Positions 45,072-54,861 of a stretch of 64,000 bases of DNA are shown here, in pieces. A program made the position numbers and the translations under genes. The stretch lies in assembly GCF_900177425.1 (NCBI RefSeq), contig NZ_LT840184.1, positions 3,078,263-3,142,262 of the forward strand, in the 5' to 3' direction. How positions within the stretch are numbered: the stretch's first letter is position 1; each line of letters opens with the position of its first letter. The DNA is from Paenibacillus uliginis N3/975 (GTDB lineage: Bacteria > Bacillota > Bacilli > Paenibacillales > Paenibacillaceae). The notes under the pieces are model-generated. The model was not told the DNA's origin, made no database searches, and was given only the letters and a program-made list of their open reading frames with translations.

Positions 45072-48000
45072 ATGATCCAAAGGAAGCTGTTTTTCTTAAT
45101 CGTTTTCATGTTGACGATAGTAGTTCCTTTCAGCCTGGTCGGAATAAGGACCGCTTATGCGGAGACCTTACCTTATCAGACGATTATTATCGATGACGGG
45201 AGCATCACGATCAATGATGTTGTGACGCCTGATGCGGGTAACGAGAATAACGGGTTCTCCGCTCCTTATTGGACAACAAGCGCAGGAGTGAAGGGATACA
45301 ATAATTCCAGTTCCAAATATACGGATGCCGTAGGTAGGAGCATCACATGGAATCCTCGCTTGGAAGCAGGGACGGCGAGAATATCGTTCTATAAGCTTGA
45401 TTGGGCGGATAAAGCAGATAGTAATGTGAAGATTGAGATTGTTCATAACGGGATTACGGATGTCATGTTTATGGATCTTAGACCTTCGTCGGGTCCATCG
45501 GTCGGATGGGTGGATTTGGGGGAGTATGATTTCAGTGGTGATGATACCGAATTTGTCAGGCTGACTCGAACGCAACCTACGACGGGCACGATTATTACTC
45601 GGGCTGATGCAGTCAAGTTCGAAGGAAATATCCGGCAGCAAGCACCGCCGTTGCCCCCGCTGCGGAGCCGCACATTAGCGAATCTCAGTTACACGGAAAA
45701 AGGCAGCATCGAAAATGATAACTATAAGGCGACCTTCTATGAGGCAGCATGGGATGGGGGCAAATCCATCGTTCGTGACTTGTTCTACAAGAACACGGAC
45801 ACGGGAAACTGGGTGCCGATAAATAATGTGGCGGAAAGACTTGAGGAGCAATGGGTTTTGTTGGAAGGGAATGCGGGGAGCCGAACCAATTACTACGATA
45901 CAATGAACAAACGCTGGATTACATTCGACGGGATCACTTTTCCCGACAGCCACACGGCGGTATTAACCGATTCCTCGCATGGAAGTGATTACGACTTGCA
46001 AGTGAACTGGTCCATGGCCGGGGATAAACCAGATGTTTCCTTCGCCTTCACGCCTCGCCGCGATGGCAATTATGTGATTGGATATCAGTCCTTCACTACA
46101 GAGCTGATCTCCGGCGTCAATGAAGTATTAAATGGATTTAGGTCGCATGCAAAAATGGTAGGTACGGTGGAATCAACAAGCTTGAGGGAGCTGAGCGCTC
46201 CGATGAGTCTGGTTGAGAAGAATGACGGTTCGGGGAATCCATTGACGTATGGGGTATTTGTACCCTCGGAAGAGCTTCCGGTTGAATTTGAACCGACGGG
46301 AGGCGTTACGAAACAACGGCTTGGCATGAGCCTTGTCAACAACGAAGGCAGCGTGCAGCCAATCCTGTATGCTCCTCAATTAGGGACTTATTCGCAAATG
46401 ACCGCGGAAAACACCTATCAATTTCATATGGGTTTAATCGCTCAAAAAAGCAATCTTTATGAGTCCTACGCGGATATTCTTCGCAATGAGTACGGTTATT
46501 CGGCATACCGGGAAAATGTATCAGATCAGTCGCTTACTGACGCGATGTTCAATATGATCGATTTGCTTAAGATAGAGCCGCAAGGGGATGACTCTGTTGA
46601 TTATGTTCCGTCACCCAGCGGGTGGTGGAGCCGTGCCAAGGGCTTTATTGATATCGAAAACGAGGATAGCGTTCGAACAAGCTCGAATGCGGTTCTTTTG
46701 GGGGCTTACTATTTGACTGGGGATGACCAACTTTACGATACGAGAGCATTGCCGTCCGTCCAGTATGGCGTATCGCGAAATGGTATCGGTTGGTCGCCGA
46801 CGCAGAAGAAAGTATACGGTGTGCCTTCGTTATGGAAAATGGCTACTCTGCCGTTCGATGTTTCAAGCGTAGCCGCTGTCAATCAGATGATGGGCACTTC
46901 GGCAGGAATTGGGGCGCTGGCACAGGAAGAGTACCTCGTGCGTGACCCTGACCAGAAAGACCGGGGGCCTGTCATTCAGCCCCTGATGATGTATCGTATG
47001 ACGGGAGATGCGCAGTATTTGCAGGCTGCCAAGGATGCAGCCGACAGCTATATCATGCAGCATATCGATACGCCTGCATCCGTGAATGTAAGTAAAAATG
47101 AGTTCATTTATTATTATAGCAAGCTGTGGATGGAGATTTTGGAGCTTTACGAGGAAACTCAGGATCCCAAATACTTGAATGCCGCTTATAAGGAAGCCAA
47201 ACGGTATGCAACCATGTTCGTTGCTCGTCCAGTTCCTGAAGGTAACGTTACGATTCCGCAGCCTGAGACGTATAATTACGCGGAGTCGTTCCATTGGCCG
47301 GAAAGCGGTAAATTTCAATATCCTAGGATCAAGCTCCCAGAAGATGTAGCCGGAGGCGTACAAGCGGATAGTTGGCTTGTTTCTCCCAATGGATTGACGT
47401 TTGAAGCGGGAAGTACAACCGGCTATTATCGGATGAATGCTCAGGAAGCTCCATTCATGCTGAGATTGTCGCTCTATACAGGTGATAAACTGCTGCAGGA
47501 TATTGCTCATAATGCGGTTATTGGTCGATATTCCAGTTATCCAGGTTATTACTATAAAGGCTTCGCCGTTAGCCAACTTGAACCGGATTTTCCTCTGGAA
47601 GGCCCAAGCGGGGCTACATCCATCTATTATCACCATATACCGGGGCAGCTCGGGCAAACGATGGATTATTTGATTAGCGAACAATCGTTGAAATCGAACG
47701 GGAGTATTACATTTCCTTCGGTATACGAAACTAATTTTTTATGGTTCAAATATCACCTTTATGGGAATAAACCAGGTCATTTCTACGGTAATTCCGACGT
47801 TTGGCTCTGGATGCCCAAAGGAATTATCCAGACTAACGATCCTCAGTTGAACTGGATAACAGGAGAGAGCGGGGATAAATTCTACATCGGGTTAAGCAAC
47901 GTATCGTCAGATGAAGTTCAGACTTCAATCGAATTGAATGAACAAATCATTGGGTTCAATCCGGCACAAGATTATACCGTAACGATCATCCGCGATAATG

Positions 48001-50207
48001 GCACACCAGAACAAGCGGTTATGAGTGGCGGAATCATTCAAGCCACGGTTTCAAGCAAGGGAATCACCGCTATCATTGTAGAAGGACTCAACATTGATGT
48101 GCCGCTGCACCAGGTCAGAACTGCGGATACATCGGATGCAAGCTATTTCTTCGATATCCACAGTCCGATCGATGCGGTTAAAGGCATGCTGATCGTCAAG
48201 CCCGACGAAACGGTTTATGATGCTTATGTGCAGGCCAAAACGACGAAACCAGCGACAATTCATTATTCCTTGGATGGCGGGGCTACGTACACGACCATCC
48301 CGGATACGATCTATCCGATGGAATGGTCGATACGGGTGAACGATTTATCCCAAACCTTCACGTATTATGTGGAATCGGAAGGGAAACAGACCCGCAAGCG
48401 GACACTCTATCTGCCTGATCAAGTAACGGAAACTCCAGTCCAACCCGATGATGGGCAGGATGGTTCATCTATCATTGTGGATAATACGGAGGCGGAGACA
48501 GAAGGTGTTTGGATAAGGGATACGACGGCTAACGACTATTACTATGATAACTATGTGTATGCCAAATCGACAGCCGGCACAGCGACAAGCAAAATGAAAT
48601 GGCGGCCGGAGCTGCCGGAAAGTGTTACTTACAGTGTGTATTACAAGCTTCCGCAAATAACGGCTGCGACTGAAAATTGGGCAACGAATGCCTCATTTAC
48701 CGTTTATTATAGCGGGGGCTCCGAGACGGTTACCGTTGATGAGACAACGGCGAATGGTACTTGGGTACACCTAGGTGACTATCCTTTTGCTGCAGGAGAT
48801 AGCGGCTACGTGGAACTAACCAATAAGGCCAACAAGTCAAGGGTAGTTGCCGATGCGATAATGTGGGTGGACCCAAACAGGATACCGCAATTGGAATCTG
48901 CGGTGATCCTGTCCGATAGGAACGAGCTGCAGATGACTCAAACCGCACAACTGAGTGTAACCGGCTATTTGGATAACGGTTTGATCGGTGATTTGACACA
49001 GGCCAATGTGCAGTATTTCGTTAATCGTACGGATCTGGCTGAAGTGGATAGTAGCGGTAGGTTGACCCTTCTAAATCTCGATGGGGAAACGGATCACATT
49101 GAGGTATGGGCCACTGTAACGATTGACGGAGTCACCTTAACAACTCCTTCTTTGAACATAACGATCAAGGACCTGACGGTTATCGTCGATAGTACAAATA
49201 CAACTGGGTTATACACGACAGAAGGGTCTTGGAGCCAAAGCAATTTAGCCGGATACAAAATTGGGGTTAAGTCTCGGTACTCTACAGTTCAAGGATCATC
49301 AGCAACGTGGAAAGGCCAGTTTCCAGAGGGGAAATATACGGTCTCCATCTACAAGCTCGTCCATACAACGGCAAACGATAATCATGTCAAAGTAGAAGTG
49401 AAGCATCAGTCGGTTACCGAGAGCACATACATCGATGCGACAGTCGGCTCATCGGGTTGGGTGAATCTTGGAACGTTCGACTTTACAGGAGACGGCAGCG
49501 AGTATGTTCGTTTAACCAGGGAGACTCCAACAACTGTAGATCCGCCAACCCTTCCTGCCGATATGATCTATACGAGGGCTGATGCAGTCAAGTTCGAACG
49601 GCATTCCGTTAGTCCGCCGCTGCTTGCAAATGGGGCGCCAGGTAAACCGGCACTTTCGAATAATAGCGGTGTTGCGACAGGCTTACATGACGGCAATTAT
49701 GAGGTTACGATGAATATGTGGTGGGGAAACAGTGGCTCACTGTATAAGTTGTACGAGAATGGCCAATTGATCCAAACGAAGTCACTGGCCGATGTTTCGC
49801 CAGCTGCCCAGACTTCCATTATTCCTATTCAAGGTAAGCCGAATGGAACCTATGTGTATACATGTGAGTTATCGAATTTGTATGGAACGACTTCATGTGA
49901 TCCACACACCGTCACCGTGGCTGAGGCGAATCCCGGCAAACCTGTGTTGTCCAGTGACAACTGGGATCAAGATGGGAACTATACCATTACTGCTAATATG
50001 TGGTGGGGCACGAACGCAGCACAGTATCGATTATATGAAAATGGCGAACTTATTGAAACGCAACCTTTATCTTCACAAACATCAAGTGCTCAATCGGCCA
50101 TTACACAAATTTCCAGGAAATCTCCTGGCATTTATCAATATCGCGGCGAGTTTATGAATGGAAGTGGAACAACGGTAAGCGATATTATAGAAATTATTGT
50201 GAAATAA
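45072..50207 (+). CDS. Large secreted multidomain protein, putative polysaccharide-active enzyme
   Basis: 1,711 residues from ATG 45072. A TTG at 45033 is an alternative start with its own AAAGGGG. The signal peptide IQRKLFFLIVFMLTIVVPFS ends AYA before residue 33. Order: golvesin-C-like beta domain (30-175), a long (alpha/alpha)-toroid-like region (190-1020; e.g. WWSRAKGFIDIENEDSVRTS, PLMMYRMTGDAQYLQAAKDA, EILELYEETQDPKYLNAAYK), a second golvesin-like domain (1130-1265), a Big-type Ig-like domain (1270-1365), a third golvesin-like domain (1368-1510), and two repeats like the ChiA N-terminal domain (1520-1614, 1620-1711; each with NMWWG or similar). I cannot assign the toroid to a named glycoside hydrolase or lyase family. 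Its place in a sugar locus implies extracellular depolymerisation. Confidence 0.75.
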   Translation: MIQRKLFFLIVFMLTIVVPFSLVGIRTAYAETLPYQTIIIDDGSITINDVVTPDAGNENNGFSAPYWTTSAGVKGYNNSSSKYTDAVGRSITWNPRLEAGTARISFYKLDWADKADSNVKIEIVHNGITDVMFMDLRPSSGPSVGWVDLGEYDFSGDDTEFVRLTRTQPTTGTIITRADAVKFEGNIRQQAPPLPPLRSRTLANLSYTEKGSIENDNYKATFYEAAWDGGKSIVRDLFYKNTDTGNWVPINNVAERLEEQWVLLEGNAGSRTNYYDTMNKRWITFDGITFPDSHTAVLTDSSHGSDYDLQVNWSMAGDKPDVSFAFTPRRDGNYVIGYQSFTTELISGVNEVLNGFRSHAKMVGTVESTSLRELSAPMSLVEKNDGSGNPLTYGVFVPSEELPVEFEPTGGVTKQRLGMSLVNNEGSVQPILYAPQLGTYSQMTAENTYQFHMGLIAQKSNLYESYADILRNEYGYSAYRENVSDQSLTDAMFNMIDLLKIEPQGDDSVDYVPSPSGWWSRAKGFIDIENEDSVRTSSNAVLLGAYYLTGDDQLYDTRALPSVQYGVSRNGIGWSPTQKKVYGVPSLWKMATLPFDVSSVAAVNQMMGTSAGIGALAQEEYLVRDPDQKDRGPVIQPLMMYRMTGDAQYLQAAKDAADSYIMQHIDTPASVNVSKNEFIYYYSKLWMEILELYEETQDPKYLNAAYKEAKRYATMFVARPVPEGNVTIPQPETYNYAESFHWPESGKFQYPRIKLPEDVAGGVQADSWLVSPNGLTFEAGSTTGYYRMNAQEAPFMLRLSLYTGDKLLQDIAHNAVIGRYSSYPGYYYKGFAVSQLEPDFPLEGPSGATSIYYHHIPGQLGQTMDYLISEQSLKSNGSITFPSVYETNFLWFKYHLYGNKPGHFYGNSDVWLWMPKGIIQTNDPQLNWITGESGDKFYIGLSNVSSDEVQTSIELNEQIIGFNPAQDYTVTIIRDNGTPEQAVMSGGIIQATVSSKGITAIIVEGLNIDVPLHQVRTADTSDASYFFDIHSPIDAVKGMLIVKPDETVYDAYVQAKTTKPATIHYSLDGGATYTTIPDTIYPMEWSIRVNDLSQTFTYYVESEGKQTRKRTLYLPDQVTETPVQPDDGQDGSSIIVDNTEAETEGVWIRDTTANDYYYDNYVYAKSTAGTATSKMKWRPELPESVTYSVYYKLPQITAATENWATNASFTVYYSGGSETVTVDETTANGTWVHLGDYPFAAGDSGYVELTNKANKSRVVADAIMWVDPNRIPQLESAVILSDRNELQMTQTAQLSVTGYLDNGLIGDLTQANVQYFVNRTDLAEVDSSGRLTLLNLDGETDHIEVWATVTIDGVTLTTPSLNITIKDLTVIVDSTNTTGLYTTEGSWSQSNLAGYKIGVKSRYSTVQGSSATWKGQFPEGKYTVSIYKLVHTTANDNHVKVEVKHQSVTESTYIDATVGSSGWVNLGTFDFTGDGSEYVRLTRETPTTVDPPTLPADMIYTRADAVKFERHSVSPPLLANGAPGKPALSNNSGVATGLHDGNYEVTMNMWWGNSGSLYKLYENGQLIQTKSLADVSPAAQTSIIPIQGKPNGTYVYTCELSNLYGTTSCDPHTVTVAEANPGKPVLSSDNWDQDGNYTITANMWWGTNAAQYRLYENGELIETQPLSSQTSSAQSAITQISRKSPGIYQYRGEFMNGSGTTVSDIIEIIVK

Positions 50208-50211
50208 TCCT

Positions 50212-50254
50212 ATGAGCTGAGTGGATGAGAACGGATCCATTCGGCTTTTTTATT
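50212..50254 (+). terminator. Terminator after the secreted protein gene
   Basis: GCTGAGTGGAT and ATCCATTCGGC pair around GAGAACGG, followed by six T's. Confidence 0.75.
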
Positions 50255-50276
50255 ACTTGGAATTTAGTATTGAACT

Positions 50277-51461
50277 ATGTTCATTAAAGAGCATTGGCTG
50301 GAAGATACTTTGGAGAAGCGCAGCAAGAGCAAGAAGCCTATGTTTGTTTTTCTTCATCAGCCCCTTTCCGCCGTATATGAAACAGCAGAAAAGCGTCTAA
50401 CCGATCTCTTCTCGAAGTATCCGCAAGTTATTTTATTCTCTGGCCATACCCATCGGGATATGCGACTTCCAAATATTAACCTAACACAGAATGAATTTAC
50501 GAGCATCAATACAGCTTCTGTCTATTATACAACCTTCGCACCGACAGTAAACTGGGACGAAAGCCAAGGATTTTATGTGCAAATTTACGATGACAGGGTC
50601 GTAGTCCAAGGACGCGACTTTTACCGTAAGCAATGGATTCCCGAAGTGCATTACACGATTGATGTTCAATCGGAAACAACATTTTCTTATCGTAATAACT
50701 ATGTTATTCCGGGTGAAACCGCCCTATTAACCTCAACCTTTACAAATTATGGACAAAACACAGTCGAGGCCATCCAATTGGACTTTACGGCCCCTGATGG
50801 TTGGAGAGTAGAGGCAGTAACTGATCCTCTGGTCACCAATCTTTCGCCTGGAAGTTCGATTGAAACGGATTGGCGTGTGACGCCCCCAGATACTGCTGAG
50901 CCTGGATTCGCAAAATTAAATGTAACCGTTTCATTTGAATATGAGGAAAATAATAAGCAAACAGAATGGAGTGCCGACTCCATAGTCTGGATACCAGAAA
51001 GGCTCCCAGCTGCCGATTCTTATGTAAGTGATGTGGAATGGATTCATTCCGCAAATCATTGGGGGCCCGTAGAACGGGATCAAAGCAACGGTGAAAAAGC
51101 AAAAGACGACGGAAAAACCATAACTATTGGCGGCGAAGAATATACGAAAGGCTTAGGTGTGCATGCGAATGCTGAGATTGCTTATTATATAGGCGGCAAC
51201 TTCTCGACATTTACCGCAGATATCGGAATCGATGATGAAGTGGGAAATAGAGGGGCGGTCGTCTTTCAGATTTGGGCAGACGGCGAGAAAGTATATGACA
51301 GCGGGCTTGTTACCGGATCTGATTCCGTCAAAAAAGTTCATGCTGATATCTCCGGCGCAAACGTACTGAAACTGGTCGTCACTGATGGCGGAGACGGCAC
51401 TGGCTACGACCATGCGGATTGGGCAAATGCCCATATTGCCAGGTCCGAGGTAAACAGCTAG
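50277..51461 (+). pseudogene. Metallophosphoesterase with NPCBM domain, 5' truncated
   Basis: The frame begins inside a calcineurin-like phosphoesterase domain: PMFVFLHQPL and VILFSGHTHRD carry the last metal-binding His residues (about residues 25 and 60-64). The earlier DxH, GDxxD and GNHE motifs and the signal peptide are missing. After a beta-sandwich linker (140-240) comes an NPCBM carbohydrate-binding domain (about 248-390: VEWIHSANHWGPVERDQSNG, YTKGLGVHANAEIAY, GADGEKVYDSG-like FQIWADGEKVYDSG). Only 69 bp separate it from the preceding gene, so its 5' half was deleted. An export function is no longer possible from this start. Confidence 0.7.
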
Positions 51462-51496
51462 GAAGGCTATCTCTATGTTAAGAAATTGAATTTATA

Positions 51497-51534
51497 AAAC
51501 CCGTTGATCTTGATTCCAACGGGTTTTATTTTGT
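51497..51534 (+). terminator. Terminator after the metallophosphoesterase remnant
   Basis: AAAACCCGTTG and CAACGGGTTTT pair around ATCTTGATTC; T-rich tail. Confidence 0.8.
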
Positions 51535-51568
51535 ATATCAGAAGGAAATTGAAAAGGGCGAGTGTAAT

Positions 51569-51599
51569 GGCAAAGGGTACATGTTCTTGTCCTCCGACA
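51569..51599 (-). repeat. Family A repeat end, inverted and solo
   Basis: On the minus strand TGTCGGAGGACAAGAACATG starts at 51599 and continues TACCCTTTGCC; the rest is missing. It is exactly where the Tn3-family transposase remnant is cut. Confidence 0.65.
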
Positions 51600-52198
51600 A
51601 TTTCGTTTGCAACAAACAATAGTAGTATCGTTTCTGAGTATCGGAAATGTCCATTTTTTTTTTGAATTTGAAAGTGGGGGAGAGGAGGAAATGTCTTCGT
51701 TTTTTCATGTATACCGCCCGGAGAGAGTGAACAGCAAATACCGCCTTATTGAAAATAGTTTTATTTGATTCGGATGGATGCTGTGAAGTAATGATCTCTT
51801 CAAGCTTTTCTTTTTGGTCATTTGTTAGAGATTCACTAACCGTATTAAATAGCTTCTTTTCAGCCATTGCCCTTGCCTCCCACACCATTCTTTCAAGTGT
51901 AGTGATAGCAGGTAGTATGATTTTGTTTCCTTAGAAAATCTATGCATTCATGTAGTAGATGCACGGCATCACCATTTTCCAAAGCTGATTGATGAAGATG
52001 CTTAAATACCATTCGATATTCTTTTAGAGTAAAAGTTACAAAGTCGTATTCACTTCGAATTTCTTTCAAATGATCCCAAAGTGTATTTTCTCTTTGAGGA
52101 TAAAGACTAAGCAAAGATGGAGTGGCACCGATTTGTTTCGATATATAATGTATGACTAATCCGGGATACCGAAGAACGGCTAATTGAACGGCGAACCC
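51600..52198 (-). pseudogene. tnpA: Tn3-family (Tn1546-like) transposase remnant
   Basis: From 52198 the minus strand reads GFAVQLAVLRYPG, SLYPQRENTLWDHLKEIRSE and HLLHECIDFLRK. After a one-base shift near 51895 it continues as RMVWEARAMAEKKLFNTVSE and LTNDQKEKLEEIITSQHPSE. This is the N-terminal DUF4158 region of Tn3-type transposases. About 50 N-terminal residues and the whole catalytic part are gone. From about 51760 to 51600 the sequence no longer resembles tnpA. It is divergent from the resolvase gene, as in Tn1546. Confidence 0.75.
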
Positions 52199-52300
52199 TA
52201 TATATCAATAGAGTGTAGTCTTTTGATACAAGTGTAGTAGACTGATAAAATCATAGTTAAGAGCGTCTCATAAGACTTGTCTCAAAAATGAGGTGATATT
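52199..52300. other. Probable res site of the Tn1546-like element
   Basis: An AT-rich spacer between divergent tnpA remnant and resolvase gene, with repeated TGATA/TACAAGTGTAGTA-like stretches. By analogy with Tn1546 the resolution site lies here; I could not define subsites. The GAGGTGA at 52291 serves the resolvase start. Confidence 0.45.
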
Positions 52301-52873
52301 TTGCGGAAAATTGGTTATATTCGTGTCGGTTCGACTAGCCAGAATCCTTCAAGACAATTTCAGCAGCTGAACGAGATCGGAATGGATATTATATATGAAG
52401 AGAAAGTTTCAGGAGCAACAAAGGATCGCGAGCAACTTCAAAAAATGTTAGAGGATTTACAGGAAGATGACATCATTTATGTTACAGACTTAACTCGAAT
52501 CACTCATAGTACACAAGATCTATTTGAATTAATCGATAACATACGAGATAAAAAGGCAGGCTTAAAATCACTAAAAGATACATGGCTTGATTTATCAGAA
52601 GATAATCCATACAGCCAATTTTTAATTACTGTAATGGCTGGTGTTAACCAATTAGAGCGAGATCTTATTCGGATGCGACAACGTGAAGGGATTGAATTGG
52701 CTAAGAAAGAAGGAAAGTTTAAAGGTCGATTAAAGAAATATCATAAAAATCACGCAGGAATGAATTATGCGGTAAAGCTATATAAAGAAGGAAATATGAC
52801 TGTAAATCAAATTTGTGAAATTACTAATGTATCTAGGGCTTCATTATACAGGAAATTATCAGAGCGGAACTAA
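52301..52873 (+). CDS. tnpR: Serine recombinase, resolvase of a Tn1546-like transposon
   Basis: 190 residues from TTG 52301 (GAGGTGATATT before it). The catalytic Ser lies in IGYIRVGSTSQNPSRQF (about residue 10). The resolvase core continues YEEKVSGATKDREQLQKMLE, DLTRITHSTQDLFELI and GVNQLERDLIRMRQREGIEL, followed by a DNA-binding HTH (MTVNQICEITNVSRASLYRKL). It resolves cointegrates during Tn3-type transposition. The protein is complete although its transposase partner is broken. Confidence 0.9.
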   Translation: MRKIGYIRVGSTSQNPSRQFQQLNEIGMDIIYEEKVSGATKDREQLQKMLEDLQEDDIIYVTDLTRITHSTQDLFELIDNIRDKKAGLKSLKDTWLDLSEDNPYSQFLITVMAGVNQLERDLIRMRQREGIELAKKEGKFKGRLKKYHKNHAGMNYAVKLYKEGNMTVNQICEITNVSRASLYRKLSERN

Positions 52874-52958
52874 CTATCAAAAACTGATGTTTTTTTTATG
52901 ATACAACTTCGTATGACTTATTGACGATTAATGATAACTTTGTCTAGGAGTGGAATAA

Positions 52959-53654
52959 ATGAAAAATATAACAATATTAATAGCTGATGATGATGTTGAA
53001 ATTGCTGATTTGGTTGCTATACATTTAGAGAAAGAAGGGTATCGTGTCATTAAGGTATCGGATGGGCAAGAAACCATTGATGTTATCCAGACTCAACCAA
53101 TTGATTTACTGATTTTGGATATTATGATGCCGAAAATGGATGGATATGAAGTTACACGTCGCATTCGCGAAAAACATAATATGCCCATTATTTTTTTGAG
53201 CGCTAAAACGTCTGATTTTGATAAAGTGCAGGGACTCGTGATTGGAGCAGACGATTATATGACGAAACCATTTATACCCATTGAATTGGTAGCTCGGGTA
53301 AATGCACAGCTTCGACGCTTTATGAAGTTGAATCAACCTAAAACCAAACAGAACTCAAACTTGGAATTTGGAGGATTAACGATTTCTCCTGAACAACGTA
53401 CAGTTACTCTATATGGTAAGAATATTGAGTTAACACCTAAAGAGTTTAAAATTTTATATTTATTAGCCAGTAATCCAAATAAAGTTTATAGTGCAGAAGA
53501 TATTTTTCAGAAGGTATGGGGGGATGCATACTATGAAGGTGGGAATACCGTTATGGTTCATATTCGTACTTTGCGGAAAAAACTTGAAGAGGATAAACGA
53601 AAAAACAAATTGATAAAAACTGTATGGGGGGTAGGTTATAAATTCAATGAGTAA
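52959..53654 (+). CDS. vanR: VanR-type response regulator (OmpR family)
   Basis: 231 residues. Receiver: IADDDVEIADLVAIHL, phospho-acceptor in LLILDIMMPKMDGYE (about residue 52), FLSAKTSDFDKV, and GADDYMTKPF with the conserved Lys. Winged-helix output domain from about 135 (ELTPKEFKILYLLASNPNKV, VMVHIRTLRKKLEE, IKTVWGVGYKF). In van clusters the phosphorylated protein activates its own promoter and that of the resistance genes. It starts after AGGAGTGG and overlaps vanS by eight bases. VanR identity rests on its motifs plus position between resolvase and vanS. Confidence 0.85.
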   Translation: MKNITILIADDDVEIADLVAIHLEKEGYRVIKVSDGQETIDVIQTQPIDLLILDIMMPKMDGYEVTRRIREKHNMPIIFLSAKTSDFDKVQGLVIGADDYMTKPFIPIELVARVNAQLRRFMKLNQPKTKQNSNLEFGGLTISPEQRTVTLYGKNIELTPKEFKILYLLASNPNKVYSAEDIFQKVWGDAYYEGGNTVMVHIRTLRKKLEEDKRKNKLIKTVWGVGYKFNE

Positions 53655-54744
53655 AATACTACGAGGCTTTCGTTCAAAAATGATAATATTGTTAGGTTTA
53701 AGCATGTTGTTGTCTAGCGCCATAACATACCTACTCTTTAAAGTACTCCAATTGTATTATTATACAAATGTTAGTTATGGAGATACACTATCTTATTTTC
53801 GCAAAATCATACAAAATATTGGAGACCTTAACGTCTTTTTACTGTTATTTATCACGCTTTCGATATTATTTTTCTTTTTACTTACAAAACCCTATTCTGC
53901 CTATTTCAATGAGATCTCAAAAGGAATTCATTATCTCGCTCAGGGTGACTTTAAGCATCGAGTTCAAATATTGTCAAATGATGAATTTAGTGATATTGCA
54001 CAAGGCATTAATCTGGCAAGTGAAAAATTGGAACAAGCCATAGAAAGGGGTGACTTTTCGGAAAGTAGTAAAGAGCAATTAGTAGTAAATTTGGCTCATG
54101 ATTTGCGCACACCTCTTACCTCTGTTTTAGGTTATTTAGATTTAATCCTTAAGGATGATAGCTTGACTGAAAATCAGATCAGGCATTATTTAACGATTGC
54201 CTTTACCAAATCTCAACGCTTAGAAAGATTAATTGATGAATTATTCGAAATAACTAGGATGAATTATGGCATGTTACCAATTGAAAAGAAACAAATCGAT
54301 TTAAGTGAGCTACTTATTCAATTGAAAGAAGAGTTGTATCCTGTCTTCGAGAAAAACGATTTGATAGCAAGAATGAATATTACTTCCCCTTTATCTATTA
54401 TGGGTGATGGAGAGTTGTTGGCACGTGTGTTTGAAAATCTTCTGATTAATGCAAATCGCTATGGGTATGAGGGGCAGTATGTAGATATCAACGGTTTTAT
54501 TGATTCAGAGGAAGTAGTTATTCAAGTTATCAATTATGGGGATGCCATTCCTCCAGATGAACTGCCTCATATTTTTGATATGCTTTATACTGGTGACAAA
54601 GCACGAACTCATCAAGAAAATAGTGCAGGTCTCGGTTTATTCATTGCGAAGAATATTGTAGAGCAACACAGTGGGACAATAACTGCCGAAAGTGATTTAA
54701 TACGCACTATATTTGAAGTCCGATTACCAATGGCGGATTCCTAA
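53647..54744 (+). CDS. vanS: VanS-type sensor histidine kinase
   Basis: 365 residues, two transmembrane helices (about 11-30 and 58-79), a short external loop and HAMP to about 130. The phosphorylation box is LVVNLAHDLRTPLTSVLGYL with the His at about 152. The N box ARVFENLLINANRYG and the SAGLGLFIAKNIVEQHSG G box lie at about 260-350. It would phosphorylate VanR when glycopeptide acts on the cell wall. It is co-translated with vanR and intact. A T-rich gap of 117 bp with a likely VanR-regulated promoter follows. Confidence 0.85.
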   Translation: MSKILRGFRSKMIILLGLSMLLSSAITYLLFKVLQLYYYTNVSYGDTLSYFRKIIQNIGDLNVFLLLFITLSILFFFLLTKPYSAYFNEISKGIHYLAQGDFKHRVQILSNDEFSDIAQGINLASEKLEQAIERGDFSESSKEQLVVNLAHDLRTPLTSVLGYLDLILKDDSLTENQIRHYLTIAFTKSQRLERLIDELFEITRMNYGMLPIEKKQIDLSELLIQLKEELYPVFEKNDLIARMNITSPLSIMGDGELLARVFENLLINANRYGYEGQYVDINGFIDSEEVVIQVINYGDAIPPDELPHIFDMLYTGDKARTHQENSAGLGLFIAKNIVEQHSGTITAESDLIRTIFEVRLPMADS

Positions 54745-54861
54745 GAAGATTAATAATAAAATCCAAGTGAAAATTTAAGAAAAATTTAATATTTACCCCA
54801 CTTTTTATTTTAAAAGTTTTTCCTATCCTATAAACAAGTTACATCAAGGAGGAGACTAAAA

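Noticed and set aside
46863..47684. 273-codon minus-strand ORF inside the secreted protein gene
   Set aside because: The plus frame shows domain structure throughout; the antisense frame has no start signal or family match.
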